Source: Chthonomonadales bacterium (GTDB lineage: Bacteria > Armatimonadota > Chthonomonadetes > Chthonomonadales > CAJBBX01). From it: a DNA stretch of 64,000 nt. Positions within the stretch are counted from its first letter, which is position 1. Each line of letters opens with the position of its first letter. The DNA lies in the NCBI GenBank assembly GCA_027459625.1, contig DAIDHP010000003.1:186001-250000 (forward strand), read 5' to 3'. Below the pieces are notes generated by a model. That model saw only the letters and a program-made list of their open reading frames with translations. It did no database searches and was not told the DNA's origin. Below are positions 17,127-24,377 of this stretch, one piece after another. Position numbers and translations under genes: made by a program.

Positions 17127-18122
17127 TTATATTAGTTTGAAGCCATCCTGCTTGCATATCTTCGGAGCGATCGCACCAAGGTTTTCCTGGAACATGTCGA
17201 AGTTTTGCAGACTGCTCACGCATACATCCACGATTGGCTTTCCGTCGCTGCCTTTATGCGTAAGGGCTTCCCGGATGCAGGAGCATCCTATTCTACCCGA
17301 CGCCTTCATCTTCGCTTGCTCGGCGGGGTTATTACGCATTGGGGTTCCTCCGTATGCCACGGTTTTCATCGCGGTGATTCCTATCCCCGCCTTATGGGCT
17401 TTCTCGAAAATCGCCCATGCGTCAGGAGGGGTGCCGTAATGGATGAAAGCTTGGATACTGCAAACGGTTCCATCATCGATAATGGCTTCAATAATCTCAG
17501 GATATGGAATCCAATCATGTTGACTCACCCCAAAATATTTGACTTTCCCCTCTTTTTTCAGCCTTTGAAAGGCTCGGTAAGTGCCCCTTTTGTTTTTGAG
17601 GGCGTCAACGGTTTTCCATCCGAAATGAGCGCGAAATATGTCGTAATATCCGAACCCGTTCTTTTGAAGCGATTGAACCACTTGCTGATACGCACCCTCC
17701 TCGTTATCGGGGTTGTTGGGTGTGGAATCTACGGTGATATCCGCGAAATAGGATTCACGCGGTATTTTCTTTAATTCGTTAGGCATGGAGTTCCAGTAGC
17801 CCGCCTTATGGATGAAATTCATTCCTGCGGCGAGGCAAGGCCCAAGCAGTTGAGGGTTTGAATCCTGGCATATAAGAATTGGAACCACCTCCATTTTGCC
17901 CATCTTTTTTCCTAATTGATGTTTTGGGAGCTTTCCGAATTGTGCAAGCATCGCCTCCGCTGCCTCGACTTGCTGGCTCGATGTGAGCATGTATCCACCA
18001 AATACGGATGAAAAAAGGCCACCCATAGCTGTTAAAGCGGATAAACGTTTCACGAATTCGCGACGACTCAGCGTGCGCGGCTCCCTCGATGATGAAGGTT
18101 CCGGCTGTTGGTTGTGTGGCAT
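17127..18122 (-). CDS. Tat-signal aldo/keto reductase-like protein with altered active site
   Basis: A 331-residue protein with a twin-arginine signal (SRREFVKRLSALTAMGG, Arg20-Arg21) and an aldo/keto reductase-like barrel. GMNFIHKAGYW corresponds to the family's NF(I/F)DTAxxY segment, but the catalytic Asp is His105 here while Tyr109 is kept. No Lys is seen at the expected ISTK position (the strand reads YFADITVD). The His of the third motif is kept (DIFRAHFGW, His166). KYFGVSQH and GGTPMRNNP mark later strands. A CSC pair occurs in GRIGCSCIREAL. It should fold outside the cytoplasm; normal NADPH-dependent reduction is doubtful. Start ATG 18122 has AAGGAG nine bases upstream. It is the last gene of a five-gene operon. 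Confidence 0.8.
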   Translation of the reverse strand: MPHNQQPEPSSSREPRTLSRREFVKRLSALTAMGGLFSSVFGGYMLTSSQQVEAAEAMLAQFGKLPKHQLGKKMGKMEVVPILICQDSNPQLLGPCLAAGMNFIHKAGYWNSMPNELKKIPRESYFADITVDSTPNNPDNEEGAYQQVVQSLQKNGFGYYDIFRAHFGWKTVDALKNKRGTYRAFQRLKKEGKVKYFGVSQHDWIPYPEIIEAIIDDGTVCSIQAFIHYGTPPDAWAIFEKAHKAGIGITAMKTVAYGGTPMRNNPAEQAKMKASGRIGCSCIREALTHKGSDGKPIVDVCVSSLQNFDMFQENLGAIAPKICKQDGFKLI

Positions 18123-18138
18123 CGAAATCTCCTTCCTA

Positions 18139-18501
18139 TTACAAATGATTTGAATATTCATGAGCGAGGGATATAGCATGATCGTATTCGCTTGAGTTCA
18201 TGATCCCCCGTAGACGAATGAAAAGTTTGACAGGAGCAAGGGTTTTTTCATCTCCCATTGGCTCACCCGTCCTGCCATTTACGTATTTGTGCCAAACGCC
18301 TTTTTCCGACTGGTTTACTTTCAGAATATGCGCCCAATGCGGTATTTCTCCCAGTAGAGCGTAATCCCTGGTATTTTCATAAGCATCCAACTTATCAAGA
18401 GCGATCCTTACGGTTTCCTCCAAACATATGCTCTCATTATGCCCTTCCTGGATGGGGAACAACGAATATCTCCACGAGATTGGCGATTGATCATAAATCA
18501 T
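18139..18501 (-). CDS. Hypothetical protein of the redox operon
   Basis: A 120-residue protein with no signal peptide, membrane helix or metal motif, and one Cys. I do not recognise a family. The sequence has TVRIALDKLDAYENTRDYALLGEIPHW and VKLFIRLRGIMNSSEYDHAI segments that look helical, and the whole resembles a small soluble partner protein. Its start overlaps the stop of the polyferredoxin gene (ATGA) and it ends 16 bases before the aldo/keto reductase-like gene, so it is made together with them and is very likely real. Confidence 0.75.
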   Translation of the reverse strand: MIYDQSPISWRYSLFPIQEGHNESICLEETVRIALDKLDAYENTRDYALLGEIPHWAHILKVNQSEKGVWHKYVNGRTGEPMGDEKTLAPVKLFIRLRGIMNSSEYDHAISLAHEYSNHL

Positions 18502-20438
18502 TGCCCTGATCCCGGGGTGGGCGGTGTGCCCGGCCCCATAATGTTTATCTCCTGTTGAAACTCTTTAACAATAGGAGCGTATTCGGCATCCTTGCCAGCC
18601 ACCTTGCGAGCGGTCCAATTGCGTCTGTAAAAACCATCAAGCGGAGATTCCGCGGGAGCTTTGTAATTACGCTCCTCTTGGAAGGTGTATACCTGAATGG
18701 CGTGATTAGGCAGCACCGGGCAATGGTATTCGCAAATACCGCAACCTGTACAAAGCTTTTCATCAACTGTGGGAACCCTCTTTGTACGCCCTTTATTACC
18801 CGGGGCCGTGATAGGTTGCGTGGGATCTTTTTGCAGACTGTCATCCCAGACATCTCTGAAGACAATCGCGGAATAGGGACACACTTCTGCGCAAACCACG
18901 CAATCCCTTCCTCCATTCCAAGCGATGCAAGTGGAATGGTTAACGTTAGCAAGTCCCATTTTAAGCTTGTAACGCTTATCCTGCCATGTGAAGGGGCGAA
19001 TTGCGTTCGTAGGGCATATATCGCCGCATGCGGTGCATTTTTCAGCGCATGGTCCGATGCTCGGCACCAGAATAGGAGTCCATATGCCTTCCAAACCTGT
19101 TTGCAGAAAAGCAGGCTGCAGGGCGTTGGTGGGGCAAACCTTCATGCATTCAGCGCAACGGGTGCATGCGGATAGAAACTCTCTTTCCGGCAAGGCTCCG
19201 GGCGGGCGCATCGCCTTGTCATCTCGCGGGTAACGTCTCATGATTCCCTGATAGTTGTCAGCCTGAGCGGTGGCGGTGGCGCCCCAGAACAGTCCCGCAG
19301 CTATGGCGCCGATGACATGACGTCTTCCAAGATTGATCTCCCCCTGTTTTTCCGGACGAGGGGCAGCTCCGTTCTTGGCAAGTTTCAAACGTTCCTTGAT
19401 TACTGCGGGAACCTTGGCTTGAATCTGAATAACGTCAGGAGGACATAGGGTTTCGCATCGAAAACACTGAATGCACTCGCTAATATTGTGTTCGACGGAC
19501 TCCTTCGCTTTTTTATCCAGGTTTTCGTAGCTTCCCATGCGGCTCTGGATTTCGCATTTCTTGCAGTGAATGCAACCCTCCATTTTGACATAGTGTCTGA
19601 GCCAAGAAATGCGGGATATAAGAGCCAGAAGCCCGCCATAAGGGCAGAGATTTCGGCACCAGAATCGTTCTTGATAGTATGAAAGAGCGATAACGCCAAT
19701 AAATATCAGCAAGACAGGCATGGCGTTGAAATACATCATTTTCGTCATATGCATCGTGTAAATATCGATACGGAAATGATGATAAATGGGCTTGCTCAGT
19801 CCCATATCGGTAAGGCCGTCCAGAAAACCGTTCCATATGTAAGCTATCGGAGCGTAGAAGCAGAGAGTGAATGTGCGTGTAATGAGCGATATCGGATCGC
19901 CGAAAGTTAAAATATCCACTCCATAGACGATAGCGCCTAAACCGATAAGCAGGTAAACGTATTTCCAGTTTCTGAAACGCCTGGTCTCGCTGCGTTTTTT
20001 GTTTTCGAAAAGTCGTCCCCTGCGATAAAGGAGCCTGTCACTAATGTCTATGAAGGTGCCCAGCGGGCATATCCAACCGCAGAATATTCTTCCCCCCCAT
20101 AATGTGAGCAGCAATATGAACAATCCCGGCCCTAACGCATAAACTGCGATATGATGCGAAGCGATGCCGTTTTTCAAGGTGTTCAGAAAATCCAACAGCA
20201 TGAAAAAGTTTTTGGGAATCCCAAAAAGGTATTGAGAGGAGACGGTACTCATGAAGAAGAAGATGACAAATATGCCGAATGTGACAATTTGTACGGTTCG
20301 GCGAATTTTGACGATTCGAAAAGCCGCAGGATTGCCGGGCGCTTCGACCATCTTTCTCTTCTCCTCCGGAGTGAACTGTTTTTTATTCTCAACCGGAATT
20401 TCACCGGGATGTATCAAATCTGTATCCGAAGTTGCCAT
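18498..20438 (-). CDS. NapH/NapG-type membrane polyferredoxin
   Basis: A 646-residue iron-sulfur protein that looks like a fusion of NapH and NapG/MauM. The N-terminal half has about five membrane helices and the two NapH-like motifs CGWICP (120-125) and CRNLCP (261-266). Then come an incomplete ferredoxin motif (CIHCKKC, 289-295, no closing CP) and a full one (322-333). A twin-arginine-like segment GRRHVIGAIAAGLFWG (371-386) follows. Four more ferredoxin motifs lie at 425-436, 464-476, 504-521 and 563-574. Such proteins pass electrons from quinol to partner enzymes across the membrane. The second half would be outside the cytoplasm if the internal signal is used. It overlaps the 120-residue gene downstream and follows the DUF362 gene after 41 bases. 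Confidence 0.88.
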   Translation of the reverse strand: MATSDTDLIHPGEIPVENKKQFTPEEKRKMVEAPGNPAAFRIVKIRRTVQIVTFGIFVIFFFMSTVSSQYLFGIPKNFFMLLDFLNTLKNGIASHHIAVYALGPGLFILLLTLWGGRIFCGWICPLGTFIDISDRLLYRRGRLFENKKRSETRRFRNWKYVYLLIGLGAIVYGVDILTFGDPISLITRTFTLCFYAPIAYIWNGFLDGLTDMGLSKPIYHHFRIDIYTMHMTKMMYFNAMPVLLIFIGVIALSYYQERFWCRNLCPYGGLLALISRISWLRHYVKMEGCIHCKKCEIQSRMGSYENLDKKAKESVEHNISECIQCFRCETLCPPDVIQIQAKVPAVIKERLKLAKNGAAPRPEKQGEINLGRRHVIGAIAAGLFWGATATAQADNYQGIMRRYPRDDKAMRPPGALPEREFLSACTRCAECMKVCPTNALQPAFLQTGLEGIWTPILVPSIGPCAEKCTACGDICPTNAIRPFTWQDKRYKLKMGLANVNHSTCIAWNGGRDCVVCAEVCPYSAIVFRDVWDDSLQKDPTQPITAPGNKGRTKRVPTVDEKLCTGCGICEYHCPVLPNHAIQVYTFQEERNYKAPAESPLDGFYRRNWTARKVAGKDAEYAPIVKEFQQEINIMGPGTPPTPGSGQ

Positions 20439-20479
20439 GGTGCATTTCCTATTTCAAGCGAGGAGGGAGTGAATAACCG

Positions 20480-21493
20480 TCAAACCGAAATTTCCTTTAT
20501 TTTCAGTTTGTTCACGTCAATCTCTCCGCGCCCAAGCTGGTTGGCGATAATAAGGTGAGGTACCTGATCGGGAGTGATTCCCAATACTGTTAGGAATCGG
20601 GTGCAGTATGAATCCACCGCAACGGGATCCAGACCCACGACCACGGTGTTCGGAGTGGTGACAATTCCCGGTCCCTTTGGCCCCCTTGTCTGAAGAGCGC
20701 GCGTGGCGTCGGCAACAATGAGGGTGGGGCGGACTGCCATGTTTAATTCCGCGATGCAGGGGTGCAGTCCATATCGATGATAATCCTTGCGATTCCAGAT
20801 ATCCCCCATCAGTTTTTTCATGCTGATTGTGATAACCGCCGCTTCGTGATTTTTCACCACTGGCATGCAGATCAGGGAATCGCAATCTATTATTTCGTTG
20901 GGTAGTTTTTGGTAGATGTGGTTTTCCTTGTGCACGCAGGTGTAAGGGGCGCCATTTGTAAGCTTCGTTGGCACGTAGGGTGGGATTTCCACATCCCTGT
21001 ACATGCTTGGATCGGTTGGGGAAAGAAGAGTTGCCATGGTTCCCTGCACCGCCTGCTCCGCCCCGCATATCTTGAATGCCAAGGTCCAATCGTCGAGACT
21101 GTAATCAATGCAGGTGATTTTAGATGCTCCCGCCTGTTGGCAAAGCTGCACCACCTTCCGTATCACATCCGGATGGGTGGTGGCTGCTTGGTCGGGGGTG
21201 CGCATCCAACCCATATTTGGGGTGAGAACCACGCGGTCCCCCTTATGAACGAATTTTTCGATACCGCCATACTCATTAATGGCTCTTTCCGTAATGGCGC
21301 CGTAATCGGTCGGATCGCCTTGAACCGCCACCAAATCCACTCCGGGAGGCTTCACCCCTTGCCGGATGTTGGTTTTCGCCACGGCGTTTTCATCCACGAA
21401 GGATAAACCATAAATTCCGCCGAGTATGACGGTGCCGCCGGCTATCTCAAGCAACTTACGTCGCGATATTTTTTGGGACTCATCCTTTTTCAT
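20480..21493 (-). CDS. DUF362 protein with Tat-type signal
   Basis: A 337-residue DUF362 protein. Family marks are GDRVVLTPNMGW, CMPVVKNHEAAVITISMKK (split over the central region), GDIWNRKDYHRYG and VVGLDPVAVDSYCTRFL. An N-terminal ISRRKLLEIAGGTVILGG resembles a twin-arginine signal. DUF362 proteins often come fused to or beside ferredoxins and are regarded as iron-sulfur partner proteins of unknown reaction. Start ATG 21493 is preferred to the TTG at 21508 because AAGGACAAGG precedes it. It lies between the DUF6599-like and polyferredoxin genes with short gaps. Confidence 0.85.
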   Translation of the reverse strand: MKKDESQKISRRKLLEIAGGTVILGGIYGLSFVDENAVAKTNIRQGVKPPGVDLVAVQGDPTDYGAITERAINEYGGIEKFVHKGDRVVLTPNMGWMRTPDQAATTHPDVIRKVVQLCQQAGASKITCIDYSLDDWTLAFKICGAEQAVQGTMATLLSPTDPSMYRDVEIPPYVPTKLTNGAPYTCVHKENHIYQKLPNEIIDCDSLICMPVVKNHEAAVITISMKKLMGDIWNRKDYHRYGLHPCIAELNMAVRPTLIVADATRALQTRGPKGPGIVTTPNTVVVGLDPVAVDSYCTRFLTVLGITPDQVPHLIIANQLGRGEIDVNKLKIKEISV

Positions 21494-21525
21494 TACCTTG
21501 TCCTTCAAATGGGCGACTAAAGAGG

Positions 21526-22452
21526 TTAACGCAGTCTACCCAACGCCACCTTGACGAGATGGATCGCCGGATCCGCCGATTTTGCGCGGATAACGCCAAC
21601 CAGATACTTGCCCTTTATTGCCACTACAACATTTTGCTGAAAAGTATCCACCACATGAAATCCGCCCTGTCCAACTCCTTTTAGAGGCGCCATTCCGGAA
21701 CCGGATTTCTCGTTCTTTTGATAAACAGCCAATAGTTTTCTTGCGGAAACGGGAGATGGCGTTTGGCAGATGAACAGCGTCGCGCCGAACCCCAACGAAG
21801 GATACATCGCCGTAACAGCGTTTTTCAAAAAAGAGTGACCTGCGACATTTGCTCGGACATACTGCTGGCTTCGAGCGCGGTATCCCGGAGGAAGAGCGTG
21901 AATGAGCGGGGGAATCTCTAATGAGCCGGATATTCTCGCCGCCGCTGCTCGTACAAGCTTGAATAATTCCACCTTGTTTTGAGGGGTGACGGTGCCCATG
22001 GCGACTATCGTGCCCCGCACAACATAATTTCCTTTCCAGAAGTTCAAACCTGTTTGACCGATTCTCACTCCTTCCGCTCCGATTTTGACGGGCGGACCGC
22101 TCATCCTGTCGCTGCCGAACATCCCGTAAGCGTTCAGGGGATTGGTCATGTCATACACGTCCATCGTGATGACCGGGCGAGACGCCTTTGCAGGACCGTA
22201 TTCCGCATGGGCGCAACTAACAAAATCGTAGGAAAGAACCGCATCCGCCTCGCCATCAATGAGGTTGTAGATGTTGCTGCGATTGTACACGCGTATGCCG
22301 TTGAAGAGTTTCCATCCCTTCACCACCGAGGCGGGCGGAAGTACGGTTTTTACGGTTTCCGCATTGGCGGATGGAACGACAACTATGACCGTAACTAACA
22401 ACAACATGTAAACCCAACTGGTACGAACTATCGACTTAGGTGAACCAAACAC
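21526..22452 (-). CDS. DUF6599-like exported protein, first gene of the redox operon
   Basis: A 308-residue exported protein with a signal peptide (about 1-31, ending PSANA). The body reads ADAVLSYDFVSCAHAEYG, MDVYDMTNPLNAYGMFGSDR and FWKGNYVVRGTI, which I associate with the DUF6599 family, where similar sequences stand near ferredoxins and DUF362 proteins; that name is a recollection and not verified. It starts at GTG 22452 with AAGGAG six bases upstream. It opens the operon that runs on to 17127. No cofactor motif is visible; it may be a binding or assembly protein on the periplasmic side. Confidence 0.7.
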   Translation of the reverse strand: MFGSPKSIVRTSWVYMLLLVTVIVVVPSANAETVKTVLPPASVVKGWKLFNGIRVYNRSNIYNLIDGEADAVLSYDFVSCAHAEYGPAKASRPVITMDVYDMTNPLNAYGMFGSDRMSGPPVKIGAEGVRIGQTGLNFWKGNYVVRGTIVAMGTVTPQNKVELFKLVRAAAARISGSLEIPPLIHALPPGYRARSQQYVRANVAGHSFLKNAVTAMYPSLGFGATLFICQTPSPVSARKLLAVYQKNEKSGSGMAPLKGVGQGGFHVVDTFQQNVVVAIKGKYLVGVIRAKSADPAIHLVKVALGRLR

Positions 22453-22973
22453 CTTAAACTCCTTTTCTCTCGTTTATGAGACTTACTCTTTTTTTCTCAG
22501 AGGTCGGTGTAATAAAAACCAAATCCATTTCTCAAACTCTCGGGCATTGTTTCAGCGCGCATGAAAGCAAATGCTCTTCAATCGAAATGTTGGCATATGG
22601 TGTCATTTGCCACATGGGAGCATATTAATACTCAGATTATAACTTCATATCAAGTAAGGAAAATTGACGGGAGCTTTTAATATCCCATTAAAATAGCTGC
22701 AATCATAAATCCCCATCTCCGTGAACACAGCCACCAAGATTTTTTTCATATTCAGAATACGAATAGTGTGATGCCACTGTTTCATCAAGTGATTTCAAGG
22801 AACGCGATTAGCTGAGGAGCGATCGACGTTTTCCTATAACGCAAGAAGGGAAAGAGCATGCCATGAAAGCCAAGGTGCGCCTTCCTTTTTTCGGAACGCG
22901 CACCTTGGCTTTAATTTTGAAACCGCTGAACCATATAACAAGACGGAATTGAGGAAAAGTCGCAAAATCCTTG
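22453..22973. other. Intergenic region upstream of the redox operon
   Basis: About 520 bases between two minus-strand genes, expected to carry the operon promoter. TATAAT on the reverse strand (22641-22636) has no good -35. TGGCA...TGCCA around 22603-22624 is a short inverted repeat that could be an operator. A strong hairpin near the left end of the MFS gene is listed separately. Confidence 0.4.
22866..22912 (-). terminator. Hairpin downstream of the MFS gene
   Basis: AAAGCCAAGGTGCG (22866-22879) pairs perfectly with CGCACCTTGGCTTT (22899-22912). The T tract on the reverse strand is short, so it may be a processing or weak termination site. Confidence 0.6.
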
Positions 22974-24194
22974 CTACGCTGCAACCTCCGTATCTATCTT
23001 GCCGCCTTCGTGGAAAGTCATGACAAATATCAAAGCGATGACGCCTGCGGCGATGCATGGGACTAACCAAAGCATCTGGAAATGAGTTACAGGTGAGTTA
23101 TTCACAACATTGGTGACTTTGGCAAATATATAGCCGGCGGACTTCGCACCTATAAGCATTCCAACTCCTTGAGTGACCAACACCAAGAATCCCTGCACCT
23201 GCCCTCGGATTTTGGGGGAGGTTACTCGGTCCACGTATATCTGCCCGGTTACGAAGAAAAAGTCATAGCAAATCCCGTGAAGGATAATGCCGAGCACCAC
23301 CAAAGCCTTGAGGTCATGCGCAGCGGCCGCAGCGAAGAGACCGTATCGAACCACCCACGCGCACATGCCCGCAAAGAGCATGTATTTTACTCCCAAACGC
23401 AGGAAAAGGAGCGGCATCAAAAGCATGAAGAATATCTCAAATATTTGCCCGAAGGACATCGTGACCGCAGGATCCGGGAACCCGACCGCCTTTACATAGA
23501 CTGAGGCGTATGCGTAATAGAAGGCGAGCGGAATGCAAATGAGCAATGAGCACACGATGAAGATCAGGAACATGGGGTTCTTAAGCAGCGAGAGGGAATC
23601 CAGTCCGAGGATGTCATGAACGGTGGCTTTTTTCCCGGCGGAAGGTGCTGGGGTGTGCGGAAGGGTGAAGCTATACAAACCGAGAATGACCGCAGCGACG
23701 CCCGCCACGTAAAACTGAACCACATGAGTGTCGCCATGGAAAATTCCACTCACCACCCAACCAGCGACAATCCATCCGATGGTGCCAAACACACGGATGA
23801 TGGGGAACTCCTTCTCCTGGTCTTGCACATGATGGAAAGCCAGGGAGCTTGTCAGGCTCAGCGTGGGCATGTAGCACAGCGTATGTATGAAAAGGATGGG
23901 GATAAAAAGCTTAGGATTATTATTTCCCGACGCGAATATCGGCACCGCGAGTAGGGAGATACCGCCTAGTAAGGACAAAACTCCAAGCACTTTTTCCGAG
24001 GCGAAGAATCTGTCAGCCACCATTCCCAGAAAGAACGGGGATATGATAGCGGCAATCGGACAAAGCGAAAATACAATCGCGATCTTCATATCCATGCCGT
24101 GGGCGGCCATGTAGTTGCTAACCGTAACATACCATCCGCCCCAGATGAAGAACTCGAGAAACATCATCCAGCCTAACTTCCAGCGCATACTCAT
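22974..24194 (-). CDS. MFS transporter of the nucleoside:H+ symporter type
   Basis: A 406-residue protein with twelve predicted membrane helices. The opening WKLGWMMFLEFFIWGGWYVT and SPFFLGMVADRFFASEKVLG loop are typical of the NupG-like nucleoside:H+ symporter family, as are RVFGTIGWIVAGW after helix 4 and GQIYVDRVTSP with RGQVQGFLVLVTQGVG late in the protein. In Bacteroidota and Planctomycetota members sit in sugar loci and probably import sugars or nucleosides. Start ATG 24194 has AAGGA about ten bases upstream. It follows the putative secreted glycosidase by 183 bases on the same strand and could import its products. Confidence 0.85.
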   Translation of the reverse strand: MSMRWKLGWMMFLEFFIWGGWYVTVSNYMAAHGMDMKIAIVFSLCPIAAIISPFFLGMVADRFFASEKVLGVLSLLGGISLLAVPIFASGNNNPKLFIPILFIHTLCYMPTLSLTSSLAFHHVQDQEKEFPIIRVFGTIGWIVAGWVVSGIFHGDTHVVQFYVAGVAAVILGLYSFTLPHTPAPSAGKKATVHDILGLDSLSLLKNPMFLIFIVCSLLICIPLAFYYAYASVYVKAVGFPDPAVTMSFGQIFEIFFMLLMPLLFLRLGVKYMLFAGMCAWVVRYGLFAAAAAHDLKALVVLGIILHGICYDFFFVTGQIYVDRVTSPKIRGQVQGFLVLVTQGVGMLIGAKSAGYIFAKVTNVVNNSPVTHFQMLWLVPCIAAGVIALIFVMTFHEGGKIDTEVAA

Positions 24195-24377
24195 AACGGA
24201 AATATCCTTTCTTTTTCATTCCAATGAAAGATGTACATCGGCTTCCTCTTCTATCGGAGGAATTGTTAGAGATGTTTGGATGGGCGCTTATACGACCCGG
24301 CTTAATGCAATGCAGCGTAAGTGACTGAAGAAACAGCGCACGAATATCCCCTTGTTTTTTAACGCTTGCTTGGATTA

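Noticed and set aside
18555-19175. 206-codon forward frame
   Set aside because: It is antisense to the cysteine-rich polyferredoxin; the codon pattern of the ferredoxin motifs creates the open frame.
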